Below, piece by piece: positions 36,221-43,873 of a stretch of 64,000 nt of DNA. The stretch is from positions 1 to 64,000 of the forward strand of contig CALABS010000024.1 in the NCBI GenBank assembly GCA_937887565.1. The letters are read 5' to 3'. The position numbers were made by a program, and so were the translations under genes. The DNA comes from an uncultured Rhodospirillaceae bacterium (lineage in GTDB: Bacteria; Pseudomonadota; Alphaproteobacteria; Rhodospirillales; Magnetospirillaceae). A model generated the notes under the pieces. The model saw nothing but the letters and a program-made list of their open reading frames with translations, ran no database searches and was not told the DNA's origin. Every line of letters starts with the position of its first letter. The stretch's first letter is position 1.

Positions 36221-37024
36221 TCAGTCGTAGGGCGGGCGGTGCCAGCCGTTGGGCGAGAGGGTGAAGATCTCGCAACCGGTGGCGGTGACGCCGATGGAAT
36301 GCTCGAACTGGGCCGACAGCGACTTGTCCTTGGTGACGGCGGTCCAGCCGTCGGACAGAATCTTGGTCTCCCAGCGGCCGGCGTTCACCATCGGCTCGAT
36401 GGTGAAGAACATCCCTTCCTTCAGTTCGACGCCGTGGCCGGGACGGCCGAAATGCATGACGTTGGGCGGTTCGTGGAAGACGCGGCCCAAGCCGTGGCCG
36501 CAGAAATCGCGCACCACCGAAAAGCGGTTCTTCTCGACGAAGGACTGGATGGCCCAGCCGACATCGCCCAGGGTGGCGCCAGGCCGAACCTGCTCGATGC
36601 CGCGCATCAGCGCCTCATAGGTGACGTCCACCAGCTTCCTGGCCTTCACCCCGGGCCTGCCGACGAAATACATGCGCGAACTATCGCCGTGCCAGCCGTC
36701 GAGGATGGGGGTGACGTCGATGTTGACGATGTCGCCCTCCTCCAGCTTCTTCTCGCCGGGGATGCCGTGGCAGACCACATGGTTGACCGAGGTGCAGATG
36801 GACTTGGGATAGCCCCGGTAGTTCATGGGCGCCGACACGCCGCCGCATTCGGAAATGAAGTCGGAGCACAGGCGGTCCAGTTCGGCGGTGGTGACGCCGG
36901 GCACCACGTGGGGGGTGATGAAGTCCAGGGTCTCGGCCGCCAGCCGCCCGGCCTTGCGCATTCCTTCGAAATCCTCGGCGCCGTGAAGGGTGATGCGGCC
37001 GTTGTCCCTGTCGTCGCGTTCCAT
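36221..37024 (-). CDS. map: Methionine aminopeptidase, type I
   Basis: A 267-residue metalloprotease that removes the initiator Met. The five metal ligands are visible: Asp in NIDVTPILDGWHGDSSRM (two Asp), His in CGHGLGRVFHEPP, Glu in FTIEPM and Glu in QFEHSIGV. The length is slightly over the type Ia norm because of a short N-terminal extension (MERDDRDNGRITLHG), with no zinc finger. The start at 37024 is set by this extension; the longer upstream version reads through sfsA in another frame. It lies 11 bases after sfsA on the same strand, so the two are co-transcribed. Confidence 0.95.
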   Translation of the reverse strand: MERDDRDNGRITLHGAEDFEGMRKAGRLAAETLDFITPHVVPGVTTAELDRLCSDFISECGGVSAPMNYRGYPKSICTSVNHVVCHGIPGEKKLEEGDIVNIDVTPILDGWHGDSSRMYFVGRPGVKARKLVDVTYEALMRGIEQVRPGATLGDVGWAIQSFVEKNRFSVVRDFCGHGLGRVFHEPPNVMHFGRPGHGVELKEGMFFTIEPMVNAGRWETKILSDGWTAVTKDKSLSAQFEHSIGVTATGCEIFTLSPNGWHRPPYD

Positions 37025-37035
37025 ATGTCCTGTCC

Positions 37036-37743
37036 CTAGATGCCACCCACCGTGATCGGCAGACGGGTCCCGATGGTGATGTCCTCGATGCTCAGCCGGC
37101 AGGTATAGCAGATCGCTTCCACGCCGTCGCGCATGGCGGCCGCGAGGCCGGTCGCATAGGCCGGGTCGATGTCGGCGGCGGGGCGGAAGCCCGTGCAGTC
37201 CTCGCGCTGAACCAGATAGAGCATGACCGCGCGGTGCCCCTGCGCCACCATGTCGCGAAGCTCCGCCAGGTGCTTGCTGCCGCGAACGGTGACCGCGTCG
37301 GGGAACTCGGCCCAGTCGCCGCGCCTGAGATGCACGTTCTTGACCTCGACGTAGCATATGGGACGATCCGGCGACTCCAGCAACAGGTCGATGCGGGAGT
37401 TGCGGCCGTACTTCACCTCGCGACGAACGCCGACATAGCCGGCCAGCTCCGGGATCAGCCCAGCCTTGACGGCGTCCTCGGCCAGAGCGTTGGGATGGGC
37501 GGTGTTGACCCCCACCAGGCCGCCGTCCACCCGGCACAATTCCCAGTTCCACTTCAGCTTGCGATCGGGATTGGCGGCCGGCGACAGCCAGACCTCGAGG
37601 CCGGGTGCGCTGGTGCCCAGCATGGCCCCGGAATTGGCCACATGGGCGGTCACGACCTCGCCGGTCTCCAGTTCGACATCGGCCTGGAAACGTTTGTAGC
37701 GGCGGACCAGGCGGCCGCGCACCAGGGGGGCGTGAAATCTCAT
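37036..37743 (-). CDS. sfsA: SfsA family protein
   Basis: A 235-residue protein of the sugar fermentation stimulation (SfsA) family. It has an N-terminal OB-fold-like part (MRFHAPLVRGRLVRRYKRFQADVEL) and a nuclease-like core with RIDLLLESPDRPICYVEVKNVHL (Asp/Glu/Lys of the PD-(D/E)xK type, about residues 130-155). The biochemical role is uncertain; E. coli SfsA was linked to maltose gene control and the fold suggests nucleic-acid binding. The MRFHAPL start is the conserved family start. It is the first gene of an sfsA-map pair. Confidence 0.93.
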   Translation of the reverse strand: MRFHAPLVRGRLVRRYKRFQADVELETGEVVTAHVANSGAMLGTSAPGLEVWLSPAANPDRKLKWNWELCRVDGGLVGVNTAHPNALAEDAVKAGLIPELAGYVGVRREVKYGRNSRIDLLLESPDRPICYVEVKNVHLRRGDWAEFPDAVTVRGSKHLAELRDMVAQGHRAVMLYLVQREDCTGFRPAADIDPAYATGLAAAMRDGVEAICYTCRLSIEDITIGTRLPITVGGI

Positions 37744-37812
37744 CACCCGATGGGTAAGCGATTCCGACGGTCGGCGCAACCGCCGCCGGTCGGGCCGCCG
37801 TCGGGAACGCGG

Positions 37813-37853
37813 GGCCATACCGTGATGCCCTGAATGTGCATCACGGTATGGCC
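37813..37853. promoter_or_regulatory. 16-bp perfect inverted repeat upstream of sfsA
   Basis: Arms 37813-37828 and 37838-37853 (GGCCATACCGTGATGC and its complement) flank a 9-base spacer. It lies 70 bases upstream of sfsA and downstream of the radical SAM operon. It could be an operator or a terminator without a T run. Confidence 0.55.
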
Positions 37854-37920
37854 CTTATCCCTTCTGCCCTCTCCTGGCGCCGCCTCGGGCGGCTTGGCCG
37901 CGCGCTCACCGCGCGCAAGA

Positions 37921-37953
37921 GCGCCGCGCGCCCATTTAATTAAGGCGCGGCGC
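37921..37953 (-). terminator. Hairpin immediately after the peptide gene stop
   Basis: A 9-bp GC stem (37921-37929 with 37945-37953) encloses an AT-rich loop containing TTAATTAA, one base after the stop codon of the small peptide gene. It probably marks the 3' end of, or stabilises, the radical SAM/peptide transcript. Confidence 0.5.
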
Positions 37954-37954
37954 C

Positions 37955-38209
37955 CTAGGCCATGGCCTTCGACCAGGAATCCGACCAGGGGTTGTCGTCG
38001 GCTTTGTCGTGTCCCTTTTCGTGCCCGGAGGACCGCTCGTACGAACGTCCGTACGCGATCTCGCCGCCGCTCAGACGGGTGCCGCCATGCCCCATGGAGG
38101 CCCGAAACGCATCGACCAGCCGTCGGAACTTCACCTGGTCGACCGTAGCCGGGTCGATGTTGTCCATCAAATCCTGCAACTGCTTCTTGGTCGTCTCGAA
38201 GTCGTCCAT
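37955..38209 (-). CDS. Candidate RiPP precursor peptide, partner of the radical SAM enzyme
   Basis: An 84-residue peptide that I do not recognise as a known family. Residues 1-49 look like a leader: a charged helix (MDDFETTKKQLQDLMDNID) followed by TVDQVKFRRLVDAFRASM and a Gly-rich hinge (GHGGTRLSGG). Residues 53-82 carry six tetrads with an aromatic residue in position 1 and a charged residue in position 3: YGRS, YERS (53-60), HEKG, HDKA (63-70), WSDS, WSKA (75-82). The tetrads come in doublets of the same aromatic. This fits the aromatic-X-X substrates of radical SAM enzymes that form three-residue cyclophanes. GGAGG lies inside the enzyme gene's last codons, and only one base separates that gene's stop from this ATG, so the two are translationally coupled. 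The RiPP role is inferred from pattern and context. Confidence 0.65.
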   Translation of the reverse strand: MDDFETTKKQLQDLMDNIDPATVDQVKFRRLVDAFRASMGHGGTRLSGGEIAYGRSYERSSGHEKGHDKADDNPWSDSWSKAMA

Positions 38210-38210
38210 G

Positions 38211-39290
38211 TCACACCTCCCCTTGGCTAAAGTGACGCGCCTTGTCCAACAGGCGCCCGGCAACATGCTTGACCAGGATGCGCCGCCCCTCGCAATGCGG
38301 GTCGCGCCGCCCGATCTCCCCGAACGAGAAGAACGACGCCTCGCGGCAGCCGCCGCTGCAGACATCGAGGACGTCGCACCCCTCGCACTCGGCCAGCGCC
38401 TTTTCCTGTGCGGCGCGGGCGGCATGGAGGTTCGGACTGTCCAGGATGTCAGCGACGGAATCGGTCAGGATATTCCCAAGCCGGTGATCGTCGCCCTGGA
38501 AGGCGCTGCACAGATAGACGCCCCCATCGGGTTCGATGGACAGTAGATCCCGGAAGCATCCGGCGTCCCACGAACAGATGCTGCGCGGCAATCCCAGGAT
38601 CTTGGCCATGACGTGGTCGAACGGGCCCAGGCGTTCGATCTGTCCGTCGGGATCGTCCATCCACAGATCGAACATGCGGGTGAAGAAACTGCCGTAGAGA
38701 TCCGGGGTGAGGCGCAGCTCCGGTTCGGCGCCGAGATGGGGCAGCAAGGACAACGCCCCCACGCGCTGCGCCTTGAAATAGCTGTAAAGGCCGTCCGGGT
38801 CCCGCGCGTTGGCACGGGTGACCACGCACAGGACGCCGGGATGGAAGTCGTGTCGCTCGATCAGGCGGTCGATGGTGCCTTCCACCTTGTCGGCGATGGG
38901 CTTTCCGGACCGCGACACCCGCGTCCCCACCGAGGCGGGGCCGTCGTGGGACAGGCCGAGGGCGATCTTGCCGGCCCGGACGAAGTCCATCCACTCGTCG
39001 TCGAACCCGATGCCGTTGGTCTGGATGTTGTTGCGATATCGCGACGTGTCGTCGCCGTAGAACGCCGTCTGGGCGGCCAGCGCGCGGCGATAGAAGTCGA
39101 TGCCGGCCATGGTCGGCTCGCCGCCATGCCACGAATATTCCAGAAACGGGAAATGGCTCCCGAACTTCCGGATCATGGCCTCGACCACGTCGTCCGCCAT
39201 GATCGCCGGTCTCGGCGCATCATCGAGGTACATGTAGCAATAGCTGCACCTGGCGGTGCAGGACTTCGTTACCTTGATGACAAGGATCAT
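38211..39290 (-). CDS. Radical SAM/SPASM peptide-modifying enzyme
   Basis: A 359-residue radical SAM protein. The SAM cluster motif is CTARCSYC (about residues 11-18) in the context LVIKVTKSC...CYMY, which recalls the FxsB-type group of cyclophane-forming maturases. SWHGGEPTMAG (about 54-64) and IQTNG follow. The C-terminal SPASM domain is complete: C-x-GVYLC near 250-265, CEGCDVLDVCSGGC (Cx2Cx5Cx3C) near 313-326, and a last Cys in DPHCEG, enough for two auxiliary [4Fe-4S] clusters. There is no separate RRE domain. Anaerobic sulfatase-maturing enzymes share SPASM, but no sulfatase is nearby; the coupled small peptide gene downstream makes peptide modification more likely. ATG 39290 is preferred to the GTG one codon earlier. 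No ribosome site is clear. Confidence 0.85.
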   Translation of the reverse strand: MILVIKVTKSCTARCSYCYMYLDDAPRPAIMADDVVEAMIRKFGSHFPFLEYSWHGGEPTMAGIDFYRRALAAQTAFYGDDTSRYRNNIQTNGIGFDDEWMDFVRAGKIALGLSHDGPASVGTRVSRSGKPIADKVEGTIDRLIERHDFHPGVLCVVTRANARDPDGLYSYFKAQRVGALSLLPHLGAEPELRLTPDLYGSFFTRMFDLWMDDPDGQIERLGPFDHVMAKILGLPRSICSWDAGCFRDLLSIEPDGGVYLCSAFQGDDHRLGNILTDSVADILDSPNLHAARAAQEKALAECEGCDVLDVCSGGCREASFFSFGEIGRRDPHCEGRRILVKHVAGRLLDKARHFSQGEV

Positions 39291-39417
39291 CACGCAATCG
39301 GCCGCTCGCGGCGCCCCCCTGCCCCCAACGATCGCCCAACCAGAAGGATTGGCAGGCCGATGGCACTATCCGTCGGCCGCCTTCGCAAGCATCGAGGGAA
39401 AATTTGATGCGGCCGCG

Positions 39418-40332
39418 CTAGCTTCGCGGAGTTGCGTCGGCGGGTCCCTGGCGCTCGCCCAATGCCTCGGCCAGGGATTGGGTGGCGCAACCGGGTCTCA
39501 GGGGTTGCTGCTGACTGGGATGAGGCTTCCAGCCGGTCATGGTCAGGATCTGGAAGGTCGCCGGCAGACGGCCGTCGGGGCCGGCGAAGTGCCGCTGGTA
39601 GAGGTTGAGGGCGTGAAAGAGCGTGGTCCGGCGGGTGAAGCCCTTGCGCTGGTCGGCGACCGCGTTGGCCTCGCCCATGCCGCGCAGATCGGCCAACAGC
39701 CGCATGGGATCGCCGTAGCTGACGGTGACGGTGTCGGCATCGGCCACCGGCAGGGCGAAGCCCGCCCGCTGCAACAATCCGCCCAGGTCGCGCACGTCGG
39801 CGAAAGGCGAGACGCGCGGACTCATGCCGTTCTCCATCTCCACTTCGGCCTCGGCCAGGGCGCGGCGCAGCTCCGTCAACGTCTCGCCGCCCAGCATGGC
39901 GGCCAGGAACAGGCCGTCCGGCTTGAGCACGCGGCGGATTTGCACCAATGTGCCCGGCAGGTCGTTGACCCAGTGCAGCGACAGGTTCGACACCACCAGG
40001 TCGAAGCTGTCCTCGGCGAAGGGCAGCCATTCCTCGTCGGCGATGACGGTGGGCCGGCCGTTGGCCGCCGCCCGCGCCGCCATGCCCGGCGACAGGTCGC
40101 ATTGGACCAGCGTGCCGATGCCGCCGCGCCCATTCAGGGTCGCCGCCATCTCGCCGGTATGGCAGCCCAGGTCGAGGGCGACCGGAAACAGGCGGGTGAC
40201 GTCGTCCAGCCGGTCGGCCAGCCGCTCGGCGGATTCGCGGACCAGGAAATCGTGATGGGCGAAATGGAGGGCGGCGCGGTCGCGTCTCTTGCGCACCAGC
40301 GCCCGGTCGAAGATTCTGATTGGGTCGGCCAT
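39418..40332 (-). CDS. SAM-dependent methyltransferase, NDUFAF5/BioC-like
   Basis: A 304-residue class I methyltransferase fold. The N-terminal IRIFDRALVRKRRDRAALHFAHHDFLVRESAERLADRL is typical of the alphaproteobacterial relatives of human NDUFAF5, a complex I assembly factor that hydroxylates an arginine of NDUFS7. The SAM site follows as ALDLGCHTGEMAATL (about residues 52-66), then SNLSLHWVNDLPG. It also resembles BioC, so an O-methyltransferase role in biotin synthesis cannot be excluded, though no bio genes are near. The Met at 40332 is chosen because the conserved segment starts there; the longer version reads across comF. It is divergent from comF. Confidence 0.85.
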   Translation of the reverse strand: MADPIRIFDRALVRKRRDRAALHFAHHDFLVRESAERLADRLDDVTRLFPVALDLGCHTGEMAATLNGRGGIGTLVQCDLSPGMAARAAANGRPTVIADEEWLPFAEDSFDLVVSNLSLHWVNDLPGTLVQIRRVLKPDGLFLAAMLGGETLTELRRALAEAEVEMENGMSPRVSPFADVRDLGGLLQRAGFALPVADADTVTVSYGDPMRLLADLRGMGEANAVADQRKGFTRRTTLFHALNLYQRHFAGPDGRLPATFQILTMTGWKPHPSQQQPLRPGCATQSLAEALGERQGPADATPRS

Positions 40333-40378
40333 GCCGGATATATAGGCATTTTGGATGGCCTGGGGAAAGGGGGAAGCG

Positions 40379-41116
40379 GTGCGACGGGTGTTCGGACACA
40401 TGGCCCGGCTGGCGGTGGACGCCATCCTGCCGCCGCTCTGCCTGTCCTGCGGCGCGGTGGTGTCCGAGCCGGGCGCCCTATGCCCGGCCTGCTGGGAGAA
40501 GGTGGCGTTCCTGTCGGCGCCCCACTGCGTCTGCTGCGGCCATCCCTTCGACGTCGAGATGGGCGAGGATGCCCGCTGCGGGCGCTGTCTCGACAGCCCG
40601 CCGCCGTGGCGGCGGGCACGGGCGGTGTTCCGCTACGACGACACCTCCCGGCCGCTGGTGCTGCGGTTCAAGCATGCCGACCGCCTCGACGGCGCCCCCG
40701 CCTTCGCCCGCTGGATGGCCCGCGCCGGCGGGGCGCTGGTCTCGGGCGCCGACCTCATCGTGCCGGTGCCGCTGCACCCTTGGCGCTTGCTGGCACGGCG
40801 CTACAACCAGGCCGCCGTGCTGGCGATGGCGCTGGCGCGGATATCCGGGGTGGCGGCGGAGCCCGACCTGTTGGTCCGCCTGCGCCGGACCCCGGCCATG
40901 GGCCACATGACCCGCGACGAGCGCCGCAAGAACGTCAAGGGCGCCTTCGCGGTGCGCGCGCGCAAGCGGCCGCTGGTCACGGGGCGGTCGGTGCTGCTGG
41001 TGGACGACGTGCTGACCACCGGCGCCACGGTGGGCGAATGCGCCCGCGTGCTGACGGCGGCCGGTGCCACGGCGGTGGACGTGGTGACGCTGGGAAGGGT
41101 GGTGTTCGGGGACTGA
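40379..41116 (+). CDS. comF: ComF family phosphoribosyltransferase-like protein
   Basis: A 245-residue ComF-type protein. The N-terminal zinc-ribbon-like half has two Cys pairs (CLSC, CPAC) and CVCCGHPF...CGRCL, followed by a phosphoribosyltransferase domain with RRYNQAAVLA and the PRPP-binding loop VLLVDDVLTTGATVGEC (about residues 205-221). ComF proteins are associated with DNA uptake in competent bacteria but are also found in non-competent ones. GTG 40379 is preferred because of the GGGGGAAG site; ATG 40355 is an alternative that would leave only 22 bases to the divergent methyltransferase. Confidence 0.88.
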   Translation: MRRVFGHMARLAVDAILPPLCLSCGAVVSEPGALCPACWEKVAFLSAPHCVCCGHPFDVEMGEDARCGRCLDSPPPWRRARAVFRYDDTSRPLVLRFKHADRLDGAPAFARWMARAGGALVSGADLIVPVPLHPWRLLARRYNQAAVLAMALARISGVAAEPDLLVRLRRTPAMGHMTRDERRKNVKGAFAVRARKRPLVTGRSVLLVDDVLTTGATVGECARVLTAAGATAVDVVTLGRVVFGD

Positions 41117-41151
41117 GTCGATATATTAGTCCGACTGGATAATGGAGTCCG

Positions 41152-41418
41152 ATGACGATGCCCCAGGTCGAGATCTACACCACCCAGATCTGCCCTTATT
41201 GCGTCCGCGCCAAGCGCCTGTTGGAGAAGAAGGGCGTGGCCTACCGGGAGATCGACGTCTCGCGCGATCCCGCCTTGCGCGAAAGCATGGTCGAGCGCGC
41301 CGGCGGCCGCATGACGGTGCCGCAGATCTTCATCAACGGCACCCATGTGGGCGGCTGCGACGACATGTACGAGCTCGAGGCCGACGGCAGGCTCGATCCG
41401 CTGCTGGCCGTCGGCTGA
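41152..41418 (+). CDS. grxC: Glutaredoxin 3
   Basis: An 88-residue glutaredoxin. The dithiol active site is CPYC at residues 14-17, preceded by EIYTTQI, and the glutathione-binding TVPQIFINGTHVGGCDD segment lies near residues 55-71. It reduces disulfides using glutathione. The length is normal. It overlaps the next gene by one base (TGATG), so it is co-translated with the amidase, a pairing common in Alphaproteobacteria. Confidence 0.95.
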   Translation: MTMPQVEIYTTQICPYCVRAKRLLEKKGVAYREIDVSRDPALRESMVERAGGRMTVPQIFINGTHVGGCDDMYELEADGRLDPLLAVG

Positions 41419-42248
41419 TGTCGACGTTCAAGGCGGCCTGCCTCCAGGTCAACGCCTCCAACGAGCTGGCGCGCAACCTCGACGAGGCGATGCGGCTGGC
41501 CGTCGAGGCCCGCGCCGCCGGCGCCGACCTCATCCTCATGCCCGAGAACGTGGCGATGATGGAATGGGGCCGCTCGAACATCGTGCTCAAGGCCATGCCC
41601 GAGGACGAGCATCTGGCGCTCAAGGCCTTCCGCGAGCTGGCGCGCGAGTTGGGCTGCTGGCTGCACGCCGGCTCGCTGGCCTGCCTGCTGGAGGGCGGCA
41701 TGGTCGCCAACCGCACCGTCGTCATCAAGCCCGACGGCACCATCGCGGCCCGCTACGACAAGATCCACATGTTCGACGTCGATCTCGGCCTCGGCGAGGT
41801 CTACAAGGAATCGGCCACCTTCCAGCCCGGCGACCACGCGGTGGTGGCCGATCTGCCGTGGGGAAGGATGGGGCTGTCCATCTGCTACGACCTGCGCTTT
41901 CCCCACCTGTTCCGCGCCTATGCCAAGGCCGAATGCGACTTCCTGGCCATCCCCGCCGCCTTCACCAAGACCACCGGCAAGGCGCACTGGCACGTGCTGC
42001 TGCGGGCCAGGGCCATCGAGACCGGCTGCTACGTCTTCGCGCCCGCCCAGGTGGGCACCCATGCCGGCGGCCGCGAAACCTATGGTCATGCGCTGATCGT
42101 CGGGCCGTGGGGCGAGATCCTGGCCGACGCGCTGGAACAGCCCGGCTGGGTCATGGCCGAGGTGGACGTCCGCAAGGTGGCCGACGCCCGCAAGAAGGTC
42201 CCCTGCCTGGACCACGACCGGCCGTTCGTCCTGCCCCCTCGCCGCTGA
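41418..42248 (+). CDS. Carbon-nitrogen hydrolase (Nit/deaminated glutathione amidase-like)
   Basis: A 276-residue nitrilase-superfamily enzyme. The Glu-Lys-Cys triad is visible: Glu in LILMPENVAMM (about 46), Lys in RYDKIHMFDVDL (about 114) and Cys in SICYDLRFP (about 155). Other family marks are TGKAHWHVLLRARAIETGC. The closest characterised relatives are Nit1 (hydrolysis of deaminated glutathione) and Nit2 (omega-amidase); pairing with glutaredoxin fits a glutathione-repair role, but that is inference. Confidence 0.9.
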   Translation: MSTFKAACLQVNASNELARNLDEAMRLAVEARAAGADLILMPENVAMMEWGRSNIVLKAMPEDEHLALKAFRELARELGCWLHAGSLACLLEGGMVANRTVVIKPDGTIAARYDKIHMFDVDLGLGEVYKESATFQPGDHAVVADLPWGRMGLSICYDLRFPHLFRAYAKAECDFLAIPAAFTKTTGKAHWHVLLRARAIETGCYVFAPAQVGTHAGGRETYGHALIVGPWGEILADALEQPGWVMAEVDVRKVADARKKVPCLDHDRPFVLPPRR

Positions 42249-42271
42249 GCCGGCGGCTTCCCATCTGTCCC

Positions 42272-42288
42272 CGCGAGACCGTCTCGCG
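42272..42288 (+). promoter_or_regulatory. Short hairpin upstream of the cytochrome c gene
   Basis: A 7-bp stem (42272-42278 with 42282-42288) with a 3-base loop lies between the amidase stop and the ribosome site of the cytochrome gene, where it could influence translation of the second gene in the transcript. Confidence 0.35.
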
Positions 42289-42299
42289 AGGGGAAGGTG

Positions 42300-42884
42300 A
42301 TGCGAGCCCTGATGGCATTCGTGGCGTTGCTGATCGTGCTGGCGGTGGCCGTGGTGGCTTGGGTGTATTCCGGCACCTTCAACGTCGCCGCCTCGGACCC
42401 GCACCCACCCTGGGCGCGCTGGCTGATCGAGACCACCATGCGGCAGTCGGTGCGCGCCCATGCCGGCGGGGTGGCGGTGCCATCGCTGGCCGACCCCCAA
42501 CGGGTCGAGGCCGGCGCCCGGCTGTTCCACGACCATTGCGTCGCCTGCCACGGCGCCCCCGGCACCGAGCCGTTGCCGTTCGCGCGCGCCATGCGCCCCG
42601 AACCGCCGAGGCTGACCGAGGCGGTGGCCGAGTGGACCTCGGCCGAACTGTTCTGGATCATCAAGCACGGCCTCAAGATGACCGGCATGCCCGCCTGGGG
42701 CCGCACCCACGCCGACGGCGACATCTGGTCGCTGGTGGCCTTCCTCAACCAGCTGCCGACCATGCCGGCGGAGCGCTACGGCGCCATCGTCGCGCCGCCG
42801 GCGCCCGAACCGCAACAACCGGCCCCCACCGACGTGGTGCCGCCGCCGGAGACGGAGGACGGCGAGTTGGACGCTCCTCGCTAA
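42300..42884 (+). CDS. Membrane-anchored c-type cytochrome
   Basis: A 194-residue single-haem cytochrome c. An N-terminal membrane anchor or uncleaved signal (about residues 5-23) precedes the haem motif CVACH (Cys80, Cys83, His84). The likely axial Met is in KMTGMPAWG (Met130). A Pro-rich tail follows the domain from about residue 165. ATG 42300 is chosen over GTG 42297 because GGGGAAGG lies before it. It is a probable electron carrier in the periplasm; no oxidase or dehydrogenase gene adjoins it, so its partner is unknown. Confidence 0.88.
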   Translation: MRALMAFVALLIVLAVAVVAWVYSGTFNVAASDPHPPWARWLIETTMRQSVRAHAGGVAVPSLADPQRVEAGARLFHDHCVACHGAPGTEPLPFARAMRPEPPRLTEAVAEWTSAELFWIIKHGLKMTGMPAWGRTHADGDIWSLVAFLNQLPTMPAERYGAIVAPPAPEPQQPAPTDVVPPPETEDGELDAPR

Positions 42885-42890
42885 CGCTCC

Positions 42891-43403
42891 CTAGGCGGGA
42901 AGCGCCACCGGCGACGTCCCCCGCGCCGCGCAGATGCGCTGGACCACGGCGCGGTCGTCGAGGATGCCGTCCTCGTAGGCGACGACCGTGAGCCCGGCGC
43001 AAAGGCGCAGCAGCTCGCCCCGCTCCAGGAGATGGGCGGGGTTGCGGGGACGGCCGAACGCCTCGTTGCCCCGCGCGAAGGTCTCGGCGATCAGGACGCC
43101 GTCGTCGTCGAGCGCCGCCACGAGGTCGCCGAACAGCGGCCGCCACAGGTAGTTCGTCATCACCACCGCCGCGAACCGTCGGCCAGCCAATGGCCAGGGG
43201 CCGTTCTCCAGGTCGGCCGCCAGCACCTCGGCCTCGGCCGGCGCCCGCGACGGCTCGATGTCGACGGCGGTCACCGGATGGCCGCGCTCCAGCAGCAGGC
43301 GGGAGTGGCGACCGCCGCCGCAGGCGAGGTCCAGCACCGCGCCGCCGGCGCGGATCAGCGGCGCGAAGCGGACAACCCAGGGAGACGGGAGGGAAGGCAT
43401 CAT
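42891..43403 (-). CDS. Small class I SAM-dependent methyltransferase
   Basis: A 170-residue methyltransferase of the TehB/ubiE-like small group. The SAM-binding site VLDLACGGGRHSRLLLERGHPVTAVDIEP is near residues 23-50, and VVMTNYLWRPLF (motif IV region) follows. The substrate is unknown. The longer upstream version overlaps the divergent DUF1178 promoter and is low-complexity, so the MMPSLP start is used. Confidence 0.82.
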   Translation of the reverse strand: MMPSLPSPWVVRFAPLIRAGGAVLDLACGGGRHSRLLLERGHPVTAVDIEPSRAPAEAEVLAADLENGPWPLAGRRFAAVVMTNYLWRPLFGDLVAALDDDGVLIAETFARGNEAFGRPRNPAHLLERGELLRLCAGLTVVAYEDGILDDRAVVQRICAARGTSPVALPA

Positions 43404-43446
43404 GCCGACCGTTGTAATGCGCGCGACGCTCCTGTAAAGGGGAAGC

Positions 43447-43857
43447 ATGATCCTGTTCGAACTCCGCTGTGCCAACGGCCACCACTTCGAGGGCTGGTTC
43501 CGGGACAACGCGACCTACGACGCCCAGGCGGTGGCGGGCGACATCGCCTGTCCGATCTGCGGCAATCGCCAGGTGGGCAAGGCCATCATGGCCCCCCGCC
43601 TCAACAAGGCGCGCGGCGCCGAGCTCGACGTCCGCGACATCGCCGCCCGCATGCGCGCCATGCTGGGCGACATCCGCCGCAAGGTCGAGGAGAGCTGCGA
43701 GAACGTCGGCGAGCGCTTTCCCGACGAGGCGCGAAAGATCCACTACGGCAACAGCGCGCCCCGGGGCATCTACGGCGAAGCCACCTCCGAGGAGGCCCGG
43801 GAGCTGGAGGAGGAAGGGATCGAGGTCGCCCGCATTCCCTGGGTCCGCGACGACTGA
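43447..43857 (+). CDS. DUF1178 family protein
   Basis: A 136-residue protein of family DUF1178, restricted mainly to Proteobacteria. It starts MILFELRCANGHHFEGWF and has a zinc-ribbon-like pair of Cys sites (C-x-NGH near residue 8 and CPICGN near 36). The rest is a charged helical region ending in IEVARIPWVRDD. Its function is not known. The nearest upstream gene is divergent. Confidence 0.9.
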   Translation: MILFELRCANGHHFEGWFRDNATYDAQAVAGDIACPICGNRQVGKAIMAPRLNKARGAELDVRDIAARMRAMLGDIRRKVEESCENVGERFPDEARKIHYGNSAPRGIYGEATSEEARELEEEGIEVARIPWVRDD

Positions 43858-43873
43858 CGCCGCCCGGCCGGGA

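Noticed and set aside
38211..39290. Radical SAM enzyme as an anaerobic sulfatase maturase
   Set aside because: No sulfatase gene is adjacent, and the coupled peptide with regular aromatic tetrads fits better as substrate; the possibility is not fully excluded.
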